Part shown: positions 1 to 8,825 of the stretch, piece after piece
Numbering within the stretch: position 1 is the first letter of the stretch
How the letters are laid out: every line of letters begins with the position of its first letter
Origin: CAZDRI01 sp964508055
Lineage (GTDB): Bacteria > Pseudomonadota > Gammaproteobacteria > PS1 > Pseudothioglobaceae
Assembly: GCA_964508055.1 (NCBI GenBank)
Contig: CAZDRI010000007.1
Location: forward strand, 4,568-68,567
Direction of reading: 5' to 3'
DNA length: 64,000 nucleotides
The notes under the pieces: model-generated
Database searches by the model: none
The model's input: only the letters and a program-made list of their open reading frames with translations
Told to the model about the DNA's origin: nothing
Program-made: the position numbers and the translations under genes

Positions 1-224
1 CCTGCAATTATAGCTATAATATAAGCATAAATCATCTCATGAGCATGCCAGTAAATAATAGCTGTATTTAACATATGAGTACTTTCAAAACGATAAAAAA
101 TTAAGAATAACAACATAAAAACAACTGCAAATACAGAAGCTGTAAAAAACATAGGGCGAAAACCTAATTGAAAAAATGTTGTAGATTTTGGGCTATTACT
201 ATTTATGTTAGTTATATTTATCAT
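1..224 (-). CDS. nnrS: NnrS family protein, N-terminal part (runs off the window)
   Basis: Only the first 74 or so codons are in the window; the rest lies before base 1. The reading frame starts at an ATG at 224 and stays open. It shows the N-terminal signature of NnrS membrane proteins: a short polar leader, then FQLGFRPMFF, a hydrophobic helix, and YWHAHEMIYAY followed by a second hydrophobic stretch. The FRP and WHAHEM motifs are typical of the family. NnrS is a polytopic haem- and copper-associated membrane protein linked to protection against nitric oxide and nitrosative stress. It is divergent from galU across 97 bases that presumably hold both promoters. The call rests on motifs and not on a full-length match. 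Confidence 0.8.
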   Translation of the reverse strand, partial: MINITNINSNSPKSTTFFQLGFRPMFFTASVFAVVFMLLFLIFYRFESTHMLNTAIIYWHAHEMIYAYIIAIIA

Positions 225-321
225 TGATTTTTAATAAAATTAAATTTTTAGAATTATACTTAATGTTAAGTGATTTATTTTTTTACAAACAACCATAAAT
301 TGAAATGGTATCATTTTCATT

Positions 322-1155
322 ATGGCTAAACTTATAACAAGATGTTTATACCCAGTAGCTGGATTTGGCACTAGATTCCTACCTGCAACCAAAGTAGTTG
401 CTAAGGAAATGTTACCTATTGTTGATACACCTTTGATTCAGTATGGTGTTGAAGAAGCTTATTTTGCAGGTATTAATAATATGGTAATGGTTACATCTAG
501 ACAAAAAAAAGTCATAGAAGACCATTTTGATAAGTCATTAGATTTAAATAAAGTTATAAAAAATAAAGAAGATAAATTAAAGTTATTAGCGCCACTAAAT
601 AATTTAATTAAAAACTGCTCTTTTTCTTTTATAAGACAAAAGAAAATGGCTGGATTAGGAAATGCAATACATACTGGTGAGCCGATAATTGATGATAATC
701 CTTTTATGGTAATACTGCCTGATGATTTGTGCATAAATGAAAATGGTGATAATGTAACTAGTCAAATGGTTAAACTTTATGAAAAATATAAGTGCTCCAT
801 AGTAGCTATAGAAGAAGTAGACCCTAACGAAGTAAATAAATATGGAGTAATATCAGGTAATGAAATTGAGAAAGATATATATCAAATTGAGGATATGATT
901 GAAAAGCCTGATATTGATAAAGCGCCCACAAATTTAGCTATTATTGGTAGATATATATTAACTCCAGATATTTTTAAAATTATAGAAAAAACTAAAAAAG
1001 GTAAAGGTGGCGAAATACAAATAACAGATGCCTTACTTACTCAAGCAAAAAATCAAAGAGTGCTAGCTTATAAATTTGAAGGCAGAAGGTTTGATTGTGG
1101 TAGTGTTAAAGGATTTATTGATGCTAGCAATTATTTTTATAATAAAAGATTATGA
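322..1155 (+). CDS. galU: UTP--glucose-1-phosphate uridylyltransferase
   Basis: Makes UDP-glucose from UTP and glucose-1-phosphate in the cytoplasm, feeding LPS and other surface glycan synthesis. The N-terminus carries the nucleotidyltransferase signature (PVAGFGTRFLPATK) with the glycine-rich loop and the conserved lysine, followed by KEMLPIVD and QYGVEEA. Later GalU motifs include ILPDD near residue 134 and EKP near residue 194. At 277 residues it is slightly shorter than typical enzymes (about 290-300) but has all core blocks. No strong ribosome-binding site is seen before the chosen ATG. Its stop codon overlaps the start of the next gene (ATGA), so the two are probably co-translated. Confidence 0.93.
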   Translation: MAKLITRCLYPVAGFGTRFLPATKVVAKEMLPIVDTPLIQYGVEEAYFAGINNMVMVTSRQKKVIEDHFDKSLDLNKVIKNKEDKLKLLAPLNNLIKNCSFSFIRQKKMAGLGNAIHTGEPIIDDNPFMVILPDDLCINENGDNVTSQMVKLYEKYKCSIVAIEEVDPNEVNKYGVISGNEIEKDIYQIEDMIEKPDIDKAPTNLAIIGRYILTPDIFKIIEKTKKGKGGEIQITDALLTQAKNQRVLAYKFEGRRFDCGSVKGFIDASNYFYNKRL

Positions 1156-2171
1156 AAAAAATAAAATTAATTATTTTATATTTATTATTAATTGTTCCTA
1201 TTTCACTATTTGCAGTAGAAAAAGGCAAATTCTTTGGCGCTAAACCAGTAGCTTTACCTAATTGGTTTAAGCAGTCATTCTTAGATTTAGAAGATGATTT
1301 AGCAGAAGCAGATGAAAATAATAGACATATTATTATTTATGTGCATCAAAACGGCTGTCCTTACTGTGCAAAGCTAATTACAGAAAATTTTCAAGACCCT
1401 GAATTAGTAAAAAAAATACAAAGCAATTTTGATGTTATTGAGATAAATATGTGGGGTGATAGAGATATTAGTAATTGGCAAGGTAGAGATTACACAGAGA
1501 AAACTTTTGCCCAACATATGAAAGTGCAATTTACGCCTACACTATTATTTTTAAATAATAATGGTGACATAATTTTAAGATTAAATGGTTATCAATCAAT
1601 AGAAGATATGCATTTATCCTTAGATTATGTTGCAAATAAAAAATATAGTTTCTTATCTTTTGCAGAATATAAAAATAATCTTAAAAAATCTAATAAAGGC
1701 AAGCTTAATAGCTCTAATACTTTTGAATCTCCTCCTTATGATTTAACACAAGAAAGTAAAAACTATGAGTTTTTAGCAGTATTTTTTGAAAACCCAAATT
1801 GTGCTGCTTGTGATAAATTTCACAATACTTTATTTATCACAAATAACTCAAAAAAAAGTTTTGCAAAAATGCGGGTTGTGCAATTAAACTTAGAATCTGA
1901 TACTGACATTATCACTCCAAAAGGTGAAAAAACTACTGCTAAAAAATGGTATGAAAACCTTAATTTAACATATTCTCCAGCAATTGTATTTTTTAATAAA
2001 TCTGGTGATGAAATAATACGCAAAGATGCATTTTTCAAATCTTTTCATTATCACTCAATATTAAGTTATGTTATTACTAAAGAATATGAAAATGAACCTA
2101 GTTTTCAACGCTATATAGAGCATAAAGCTGATAAATTAAGAGAACAAGGCTTTGATGTAAATATTTGGTAA
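1152..2171 (+). CDS. periplasmic protein with two thioredoxin domains (SoxW-like)
   Basis: A 339-residue exported protein with a signal peptide (about residues 1-22, hydrophobic core ending in LFA). It has two thioredoxin-like halves. The first carries CPYC at residues 69-72 with a downstream FTPT cis-proline loop; the second carries CAAC at residues 217-220 with YSPA as the matching loop. Proteins of this kind in sulfur oxidisers are often called SoxW-like and may keep periplasmic sulfur-oxidation or cytochrome proteins reduced. That role is inference here: no sox gene adjoins it. It overlaps galU by four bases. The doubled domain could instead serve general thiol-disulfide exchange. Confidence 0.75.
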   Translation: MKKIKLIILYLLLIVPISLFAVEKGKFFGAKPVALPNWFKQSFLDLEDDLAEADENNRHIIIYVHQNGCPYCAKLITENFQDPELVKKIQSNFDVIEINMWGDRDISNWQGRDYTEKTFAQHMKVQFTPTLLFLNNNGDIILRLNGYQSIEDMHLSLDYVANKKYSFLSFAEYKNNLKKSNKGKLNSSNTFESPPYDLTQESKNYEFLAVFFENPNCAACDKFHNTLFITNNSKKSFAKMRVVQLNLESDTDIITPKGEKTTAKKWYENLNLTYSPAIVFFNKSGDEIIRKDAFFKSFHYHSILSYVITKEYENEPSFQRYIEHKADKLREQGFDVNIW

Positions 2172-2215
2172 ATACTTCCCCAATAATCTTAAATGCACCT
2201 TAACTAGTTGTTTAG

Positions 2216-3133
2216 TTATTGAAACCTTTCATATGCTTGAACAATTTTCTCTACCAAATTATGGCGAAAAACATCTTTAGCTTGAAAGTAACAAAAAGAA
2301 ATAAGTTTTTCATTTTTTAAAACTTTTGTAGCATGAATTAGCCCTGATTCACTACTATCTTCTAAATCTATTTGAGTGATATCTCCAGTTATTACCATTT
2401 TTGAACCATAACCTAATCTAGTTAAAAACATCTTCATCTGCTCTATTGTAGTATTTTGTGCTTCATCAAGAATGATAAAGGCATCATTTAAAGTTCGTCC
2501 TCGCATAAATGCCAGAGGTGCTATTTCAATAATATTTTTTTCAATAAGCTTTTCAACTTTCCCAACACCTAACATATCATGCAATGCATCAAAAATTGGG
2601 CGCAAGTATGGGTCTATTTTTTCTGATAAATCTCCAGGCAAAAAACCTAATTTCTCCCCAGCTTCTACTACAGGTCTAACTAATATAATTCTTGTTATTA
2701 GTGCTTTTTCTAAAGCTTCGCAAGCACAAGAAACTGCTAAATATGTCTTACCAGTACCAGCAGGACCTATAGCAAATACACAATCTTTTTTACCGATAGC
2801 TTTTATGTATTTTTGTTGATTTAAACTTCTTGCTTTTATATATTTAAGATCAGTTTTTATGGTAAGTTCATTGTAATTTTTAAAATCTTTATATTGAGAC
2901 TGCTTTAATAATACATCAATATCTTCTAACTCAATATTTTTGTCTTTTGATAATTTTGCTAGATTTTGGATAATTTTTTTAGCATAAGCTGCATTATTAC
3001 CTGTGATATTAAAAGTCTCTCCTTTACTTTTAATATTAACATTCAAAGTTTTAGCTATTAAATCTAAATTACTATTTAGAGGACCAACAACATTTATTAA
3101 TTCACTATTGGGAATATTAAGATTAAATTTCAT
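2216..3133 (-). CDS. ybeZ: PhoH-like ATPase
   Basis: Cytoplasmic P-loop ATPase of the PhoH/YbeZ family, linked to RNA metabolism and ribosome maturation together with YbeY. The 305-residue protein has a Walker A motif GPAGTGKT at residues 123-130 and a Walker B motif (FIILDEAQN) about 100 residues later. It follows miaB with a four-base overlap, the usual gammaproteobacterial miaB-ybeZ-ybeY order. The partner ybeY is not next: the gene ends 44 bases from the convergent thioredoxin gene. The name PhoH reflects homology only; no Pho regulation is visible. Confidence 0.92.
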   Translation of the reverse strand: MKFNLNIPNSELINVVGPLNSNLDLIAKTLNVNIKSKGETFNITGNNAAYAKKIIQNLAKLSKDKNIELEDIDVLLKQSQYKDFKNYNELTIKTDLKYIKARSLNQQKYIKAIGKKDCVFAIGPAGTGKTYLAVSCACEALEKALITRIILVRPVVEAGEKLGFLPGDLSEKIDPYLRPIFDALHDMLGVGKVEKLIEKNIIEIAPLAFMRGRTLNDAFIILDEAQNTTIEQMKMFLTRLGYGSKMVITGDITQIDLEDSSESGLIHATKVLKNEKLISFCYFQAKDVFRHNLVEKIVQAYERFQ

Positions 3134-4443
3134 ATCAATTCAGCTAATAATGAATTAGTATTTACTTTTATGATTTTTACTGTAACCATATTTCTTATTA
3201 GTTTACTATCTCCTTTAAAATGAGTTACTCTATTATTTTGGGTTCTACCATATAAAGTTCCGCCATAATTTGACTTACCTTCTACTAAAATATTTTGCAT
3301 TGAACCTTGCATTGATTTACTTATTTTATTCATAGAATCAGTTAATTTTTCTTGTAGCAAATAAAGCCTTTGTTTTTTATCTTTTAAGTTTATATTATCT
3401 TCTTGAAATGCTGCTGGAGTGCCGGGTCTTTTACTATAAATAAAACTAAATGATTTATCAAAACCAATATCATCAATCAAATTTAAAGTTGCTTTAAAAT
3501 CTTTTTCACTTTCTGATGGATAGCCAATAATAAAATCAGAAGAAATAGAAATATTAGGTCTTATTTCTCTTAATTTTCTAATCTTATCTTTATATTCTAA
3601 TGCAGTATGGCCTCTTTTCATCAAACTTAAAATTCTATCTGAACCACTTTGTATCGGTAAATGTAAATGTGATACTAATTTATCAATATCTTTATATACA
3701 TTTATAAGTCTATCATTAAATTCTACCGGATGAGAGGTAGTAAAACGAATACGCAATATTTCTTTTATTTCGGCAATACAACTTATTAAAAATGCTAAGT
3801 CTGCAAACTCACCATCTTCTAACTCCCCCCTATAAGCATTAACATTTTGACCTAATAAGTTAATTTCTTTTACCCCTTGTTTTACTAGCTCTTGTATTTC
3901 TAATATTACATCTTGAACTGGGCGACTTATTTCCTCTCCTCTAGTATAAGGGACGACACAAAAAGAACAATATTTACTGCAGCCTTCCATAATTGATACA
4001 TAACTGCTTACTTTATTTGTTTTAGGTTTTGCTAAATAATCAAATTTTTCAATCTCAGGAAATGAAACATCAATACTAGTTTTATCTTTATCTATACCAT
4101 ATAACATATGAGGTAATCTATGAAGAGTTTGAGGACCAAAGATTACATCAACATAAGGTGCTCTTTGTAAAATCATTGCTCCTTCTTGAGAGGCTACACA
4201 ACCACCTACAGCAATTTTAACTTTAGGATTATTTTTTTTATACTTCTTCCATCTCCCTAATTGATGAAATAATTTTTCTTCTGCTTTTTCTCTTACAGAA
4301 CAAGTGTTAACAATAAAAACATCAGCTTTATCTTCATTATTAGTAATTTCTAAACCATTAGTTTTTGCTAATAATTCTGTTATCTTTTGAGAATCATATT
4401 CATTCATTTGACAGCCAAAAGTCTTAATATAAAGATTAGTCAT
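3130..4443 (-). CDS. miaB: tRNA-2-methylthio-N6-dimethylallyladenosine synthase
   Basis: Radical SAM methylthiotransferase that converts i6A37 to ms2i6A37 in tRNAs reading codons that start with U. The N-terminal MTTase domain has the three iron-sulfur cysteines at about residues 11, 48 and 82. The radical SAM motif CSKYCSFC gives cysteines 155, 159 and 162. A C-terminal TRAM-like RNA-binding segment closes the 437-residue protein, a normal length. It is the first gene of a leftward pair with phoH and is divergent from pstS. Confidence 0.96.
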   Translation of the reverse strand: MTNLYIKTFGCQMNEYDSQKITELLAKTNGLEITNNEDKADVFIVNTCSVREKAEEKLFHQLGRWKKYKKNNPKVKIAVGGCVASQEGAMILQRAPYVDVIFGPQTLHRLPHMLYGIDKDKTSIDVSFPEIEKFDYLAKPKTNKVSSYVSIMEGCSKYCSFCVVPYTRGEEISRPVQDVILEIQELVKQGVKEINLLGQNVNAYRGELEDGEFADLAFLISCIAEIKEILRIRFTTSHPVEFNDRLINVYKDIDKLVSHLHLPIQSGSDRILSLMKRGHTALEYKDKIRKLREIRPNISISSDFIIGYPSESEKDFKATLNLIDDIGFDKSFSFIYSKRPGTPAAFQEDNINLKDKKQRLYLLQEKLTDSMNKISKSMQGSMQNILVEGKSNYGGTLYGRTQNNRVTHFKGDSKLIRNMVTVKIIKVNTNSLLAELI

Positions 4444-4564
4444 ATAAATTTAGGATTCTTAAACTTGGAAAGAAAATGTTATTATTATAACTTTTTTTAT
4501 ATCAAAAATTTTCATAAACCTCTTTAAAAACACCATTCTAATACCAATATAATTTTTTTAACAA

Positions 4565-4600
4565 TTGTAATCAAATTGTAACATTTTATAAATAAAATAC
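4565..4600 (+). promoter_or_regulatory. probable Pho box and promoter of pstS
   Basis: Two direct repeats, TTGTAATCAAA at 4565 and TTGTAACATTT at 4576, sit exactly 11 bases apart. This is the spacing of PhoB-binding half sites (consensus TGTCAT/TGTAAC-like followed by AT-rich bases). A possible -10 element (TAAAAT) lies at 4593-4598. The pstS start codon is 34 bases further on with a good ribosome-binding site (GGAGAA). PhoB and PhoR are encoded at the end of the same operon, so autoregulation under phosphate starvation is likely. Binding is inferred from spacing and position. Confidence 0.6.
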
Positions 4601-4633
4601 ATGCTTTAAATTAATCTTTATTGGAGAAAAGAA

Positions 4634-5686
4634 ATGATAAATAAATATGTTAAAAAAACCATTATAGCTTGTTTACTAGCTATGTTATCTGTATCAGTTT
4701 TTGCAGCTGCTAGAAACTATATTGATGTTGTTGGCTCATCAACAGTCTATCCTTTCTCAACTGTTGTTGCTGAGACTTTTGGTAAAAAAACTGGTATGAA
4801 AACCCCAAAAATTGAATCCACAGGTTCTGGTGGTGGTATGAAATTATTCTGTGCAGGAAATGGTATTGATACTCCTGATATTACTAATGCTTCGCGAAGA
4901 ATGAAAAAAAGCGAACTTAAAAAATGTAGAAAAAATGGCGTAACTGAAGTGATAGAAGTACAAATAGGCTACGATGGTATTGCTATTGCTAATTCTAAAG
5001 CTAGAAATCCTTATAATCTAACTCGTAAAGAGATATTTTTAGCTCTTGCTAAAAAAATACCTTCCGGAGTTGAGGGTGAGTTAATTGAAAATCCTCATAA
5101 AAATTGGAATGATGTTAATTCATCTTTACCAAATAATAAAATTGAAGTTTTAGGTCCTCCTCCAACTTCTGGTACTCGTGATGCTTTTGCTGAACTTGCA
5201 TTAGAAGGTGGCTGTAAAAAAATCGCTTGGATAAAAAAACTTAAAAAGAAAAATAAAAAACAATACAAGAGTATTTGTCATTCTGTGCGTGAGGATGGAG
5301 CCTATATTGAAGCTGGTGAGAATGATAACTTAATCGTAGAAAAATTAAGAGCTAATCCAAATGCATTAGGGATATTTGGCTTTAGTTTCCTTGATCAAAA
5401 TTCTGACAAGGTCCAAGGCGCTAAAGTTGATGGGGTAGATATTTCTTTTGAATCTATTGCTGATGGTTCTTATCCTGTATCCCGACCACTATATTTTTAT
5501 GTGAAAAAGTCTCATGTTGGGAAAATACCTGGTATTAAAGAATTTATTAAAGAATTTACTGATGAAGATACTTGGGGTGATGAAGGTTATCTTACCGATA
5601 AAGGTTTAATTCCACTATCAACTTCTGAGCGTCAAAACATGGCTTATTCTGCGAATAATCTAATTCCTCTTAAATCTTTAGATTAA
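4634..5686 (+). CDS. pstS: phosphate ABC transporter, substrate-binding protein
   Basis: Periplasmic phosphate-binding protein of the high-affinity Pst importer. The 350-residue product has a signal peptide of about 24 residues ending in VFA, then IDVVGSSTVYPFS and the phosphate-binding STGSGGG segment, and the GPPPTSGTRDAF motif near residue 178. These are the phosphate-contacting loops of the PstS/SphX class. A ribosome-binding site (TTGGAGAA) stands just before the ATG. It is the first gene of the Pho cluster. It is separated from pstC by 471 bases containing hairpins and a decayed permease. Confidence 0.93.
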   Translation: MINKYVKKTIIACLLAMLSVSVFAAARNYIDVVGSSTVYPFSTVVAETFGKKTGMKTPKIESTGSGGGMKLFCAGNGIDTPDITNASRRMKKSELKKCRKNGVTEVIEVQIGYDGIAIANSKARNPYNLTRKEIFLALAKKIPSGVEGELIENPHKNWNDVNSSLPNNKIEVLGPPPTSGTRDAFAELALEGGCKKIAWIKKLKKKNKKQYKSICHSVREDGAYIEAGENDNLIVEKLRANPNALGIFGFSFLDQNSDKVQGAKVDGVDISFESIADGSYPVSRPLYFYVKKSHVGKIPGIKEFIKEFTDEDTWGDEGYLTDKGLIPLSTSERQNMAYSANNLIPLKSLD

Positions 5687-5701
5687 TTTCTTATTTATTA
5701 T

Positions 5702-5759
5702 TAGTGACAAGTATTATAGTGTTTATATTTGTCACTACTTAACTTATAAAATTAAGTAG
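5702..5759 (+). repeat. two adjoining inverted repeats downstream of pstS
   Basis: TAGTGACAA at 5702-5710 pairs with TTGTCACTA at 5729-5737. CTACTTAA at 5735-5742 pairs with TTAAGTAG at 5752-5759. The two stems share three bases, so they cannot both form fully. No T-run follows, so this does not look like an intrinsic terminator. A stem here could protect the pstS end of the mRNA and keep binding protein in excess over the membrane subunits; that is inference. Confidence 0.5.
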
Positions 5760-5785
5760 ATATGCAGACAATTATAGTTAATTTT

Positions 5786-5827
5786 TGGGCTATTTTTTAA
5801 TCAAAAACGCTGTATAAGCCCTAGGAT
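5786..5827 (+). repeat. degenerate copy of the start of pstC
   Basis: About 40 bases here (GGCTATTTTTT, then CAAAAACGCTGT and TAAGCC) closely match pstC codons at 6206-6245 (the GYFFGQKRCVSL region), with a few substitutions and small indels. The upstream copy cannot be translated through: its frame hits a stop. The two copies lie about 418 bases apart as direct repeats, with the Pit-family remnant between them. This suggests a duplication or insertion event between pstS and pstC. Confidence 0.6.
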
Positions 5828-5869
5828 TTTAAAAGCACTTTTAGCTTATTAAATTTGGAGGAAATATCA

Positions 5870-6114
5870 ATGGAGCATACTACAATTCACAACATTGAAA
5901 AGGCGGGAAGTTTTAACTGTGAATAGCTATTTAGATTAGGCATAGGGGTATTTATTTTTAATAGGCGTTATGATATATATATATGACAGTAGTGTCTGAT
6001 GTTGTAAAATATGGCGAAGGGCAAAACACATTACTTATTGTTGCAGGCATAATAGGTGGCTACATGGCAATGAATATTGGCGCCATAAACTGGAAACTGG
6101 CTGTGTTTATATAA
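5870..6114 (+). pseudogene. decayed Pit-family inorganic phosphate permease, N-terminal remnant
   Basis: A good ribosome-binding site (TTTGGAGGAAAT) precedes an ATG at 5870. The frame starts MEHTTIHNIEKAGSFNCE, then meets a TAG at 5924-5926. Beyond it the same frame reads LFRLGIGVFIF before a frame change near 5960. From about 5986 another frame reads TVVSDVVKYGEGQ, then LLIVAGIIGGYMAMNIGA, and soon stops at 6114. The last part matches the region just before the GANDVANN signature of Pit-type phosphate permeases; the signature and the rest of the protein are gone. It therefore has one nonsense change, at least one frameshift and a large 3' deletion. Confidence 0.75.
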
Positions 6115-6157
6115 ACTTATATTTATGAAAAATTAGGAAAAATAAATAGAACATAAC

Positions 6158-7528
6158 ATGCATTCAAATATAATTTTTATAATTCTTATCGTCTTAGTAT
6201 TCTTTGGCTATTTTTTTGGACAAAAACGCTGTGTAAGCCTAGTATCAAAAAAACGCAAACTAACTTCACTGCCTCAGCATTATGGTTATTTAGTTGTCTT
6301 ATGGACGGTTATACCAGCTCTTATAGCTTTATTTTTATGGACTTTATTAGATGATTCAGCAATAGTTTATCTAACTGTAGAACAATTACCTCAACTTAAA
6401 AACTTCTCAGAAGCTGAATTGGGTTTATTTATTAATGAAATTAAAAACCTTGCTAGTAATGGAGGCTTTACCAATGATGAATTAAAGCGTTTAGCTAGTG
6501 CAAAATATCTTCATTATTTAAATCTTGGCGAAAGTATAAAAATTGCAGCTATTATTAGCCTAGCTGTAATTGGGTTATTTGTTGGCTTAAGTATGAGCAA
6601 ACCTGAGATTAGGGCTCGTAATTTAGTAGAAAAAACAATATTATGGATCATGCTAGCTTGTGCCACAATTGCTATTTTTACCACAATAGGCATTGTGTTT
6701 TCAGTAGTATTTGAATCAATTCAGTTTTTTACTAAAGTTAATCCTTTTGATTTTATGTTTGGTACTCATTGGAGTCCACAAGAGGCAATTCGTGAAGACC
6801 AAGTAGGGGGGTCTGGTAGTTTTGGTGCTATTCCTTTATTTGTCGGTACTTTATTAATTTCTTTAATTGCTCTTATAATTGCAGTGCCTTTAGGGCTTTT
6901 AACGGCAATATATTTATCGGAATATGCCTCAGCAAAATTTAGAACTTATGTTAAGCCTATATTAGAAATCTTAGCTGGAATACCTACAGTAGTATATGGT
7001 TTTTTTGCAGCTCTTACTGTAGCTCCTTTTATCCGTAATTTAGGAGAAACAATAGGCTTAAATCCATCCTCTGAAAGTGCATTAGCTGCTGGTTTAGTTA
7101 TGGGAATAATGATTATCCCTTTTGTATCTTCATTATCTGATGATGTTATATCAGCAGTACCTTATTCTATGCGTGAAGGTTCATACGGTATGGGTGCAAC
7201 TAAATCAGAAACCATATTACAAGTGCTTATACCCGCAGCTTTACCAGGAATTGTTGGAGGAGTATTATTAGCAGCATCTCGAGCAATTGGAGAGACTATG
7301 ATTGTAGTTATGGCAGCAGGATTAGCTGCAAATCTAACTGTAAATCCATTAGAAGCAGTAACAACAGTAACGGTGCAAATTGTGACTTTACTTACAGGCG
7401 ACCAAGAATTTGATAGCGCTAAAACCTTAGCAGCATTTGCATTAGGATTAATGTTATTTGTAGTTACTTTAATATTAAATATAATATCACTTTACATAGT
7501 TCGCAAGTATCGCGAACAATACGAATAG
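6158..7528 (+). CDS. pstC: phosphate ABC transporter, permease PstC
   Basis: Inner-membrane channel subunit of the Pst phosphate importer, partner of PstA. The 456-residue protein has a long N-terminal region (about 200 residues, with several membrane segments and a hydrophilic loop) and then the standard permease core. The EAA-type cytoplasmic loop is visible around SMREGSYGMGATKSE. Extended PstC forms like this are common in marine proteobacteria. It is followed by pstA after 7 bases. Part of its first 30 codons is echoed upstream at 5786-5827. No strong ribosome-binding site is visible, so translation may depend on the operon message. Confidence 0.92.
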   Translation: MHSNIIFIILIVLVFFGYFFGQKRCVSLVSKKRKLTSLPQHYGYLVVLWTVIPALIALFLWTLLDDSAIVYLTVEQLPQLKNFSEAELGLFINEIKNLASNGGFTNDELKRLASAKYLHYLNLGESIKIAAIISLAVIGLFVGLSMSKPEIRARNLVEKTILWIMLACATIAIFTTIGIVFSVVFESIQFFTKVNPFDFMFGTHWSPQEAIREDQVGGSGSFGAIPLFVGTLLISLIALIIAVPLGLLTAIYLSEYASAKFRTYVKPILEILAGIPTVVYGFFAALTVAPFIRNLGETIGLNPSSESALAAGLVMGIMIIPFVSSLSDDVISAVPYSMREGSYGMGATKSETILQVLIPAALPGIVGGVLLAASRAIGETMIVVMAAGLAANLTVNPLEAVTTVTVQIVTLLTGDQEFDSAKTLAAFALGLMLFVVTLILNIISLYIVRKYREQYE

Positions 7529-7535
7529 AAATATA

Positions 7536-8816
7536 ATGACTGAAACTACAAAAATAATTAAAAAAAGTTTGGCAAAAAGATACGCAAAAGAAAAACGTCT
7601 TAAATTCTATGGCTTAGCATCTATTACTATAAGTTTTGTGTTTTTATTTATTTTGTTGGCTAATATAACATATAATGGATTTCCTGCGTTTCAGCAAACT
7701 TATATTAATTTAGACATTGAACTTGATACTAGTGTATTAGGTTTAAAAGATAGACCAACTAAAGAAGAATTATTTAATGCAAATTATTCTAAAATAATTA
7801 GCAATGCTTTAAAAAAAATGTTCCCAGATGCTAAAGGCAGAAAACAAAAACGAGCACTAAAACAATTAGTAAGCAGCGGTGCTCAATATGAACTTCGTGA
7901 TAAAGTAATAGCTAACCCAGAATTATTAGGAAGTGTGCAATCATTATGGCTTTTAGCTAAAGATGATGTTGATGTTTTTATGAAGGGTAATATCAATAGA
8001 AACATACCAGAAGCTGATAGGAGAATTAAAGATTTTCAATTAAGATGGATAGATAAGTTAGTAGCTGATAATCGCTTAGAAAAAAGATTTAATACAGTGT
8101 TTTTTACGGCTGGTGATTCTAGAGAGCCAGAGCAAGCAGGTATTAAAGGGGCATTAGTAGGGTCAATATTAACAATGATAGTAACAATGCTATTATCTTT
8201 CCCAATTGGGGTTGCTGCTGCTATTTATTTAGAGGAATTTGCGCCCAAAAATAACCGCTGGGTTGATTTAATTGAAATTAACATTAATAATTTAGCAGCA
8301 GTTCCTTCAATTATCTTTGGATTATTAGGCTTAGCAGTATTTATTAGTCTTTTTGGTGTGCCGCGTTCAGTGCCATTAGTAGGTGGTTTGGTATTAACAC
8401 TTATGACCTTACCAACAATTATTATTGCATCTCGTGCTTCAATAAAATCAGTGCCTCCATCAATTAGGGAAGCGGCATTAGGCGTAGGAGCATCACATAT
8501 GCAAACTACTTTTCATCATGTGCTACCATATGCAATGCCTGGAATTTTGACTGGTAGCATTATTGGTATGGCAGGAGCGTTAGGTGAAACTGCGCCATTA
8601 CTTATGATAGGGATGGTAGCATTTGTTATGGATGTACCAGCAAGTATAATAGACCCTTCAACAGTTCTGCCTGTGCAAATTTATTTGTGGAGTGATAGCC
8701 CAGAACGAGCATTCACTGAAAGGACTTCAGCAGCCATTATAATTTTATTAGCTTTTTTAATTTTGATGAATTTAATAGCAATAATAATGCGCAAGAAATT
8801 TGAAAAAAAATGGTAA
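7536..8816 (+). CDS. pstA: phosphate ABC transporter, permease PstA
   Basis: Second membrane subunit of the phosphate importer, 426 residues. An N-terminal membrane segment (about residues 24-47) and a roughly 150-residue extracytoplasmic insert (a DUF3333-like region) precede the permease core. The core contains the coupling loop (PPSIREAALGVGASHMQT) and the helix with GETAPLLMIG. It lies between pstC and pstB with gaps of only 7 and 9 bases, so the three are one transcript. Confidence 0.93.
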   Translation: MTETTKIIKKSLAKRYAKEKRLKFYGLASITISFVFLFILLANITYNGFPAFQQTYINLDIELDTSVLGLKDRPTKEELFNANYSKIISNALKKMFPDAKGRKQKRALKQLVSSGAQYELRDKVIANPELLGSVQSLWLLAKDDVDVFMKGNINRNIPEADRRIKDFQLRWIDKLVADNRLEKRFNTVFFTAGDSREPEQAGIKGALVGSILTMIVTMLLSFPIGVAAAIYLEEFAPKNNRWVDLIEININNLAAVPSIIFGLLGLAVFISLFGVPRSVPLVGGLVLTLMTLPTIIIASRASIKSVPPSIREAALGVGASHMQTTFHHVLPYAMPGILTGSIIGMAGALGETAPLLMIGMVAFVMDVPASIIDPSTVLPVQIYLWSDSPERAFTERTSAAIIILLAFLILMNLIAIIMRKKFEKKW

Positions 8817-8825
8817 TAGAATATT

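Noticed and set aside
2201..2218. Possible terminator hairpin between the thioredoxin gene and phoH (TAACTA/TAGTTA)
   Set aside because: Only six AT-rich pairs with no T-run, and it overlaps the phoH stop codon; too weak to call.
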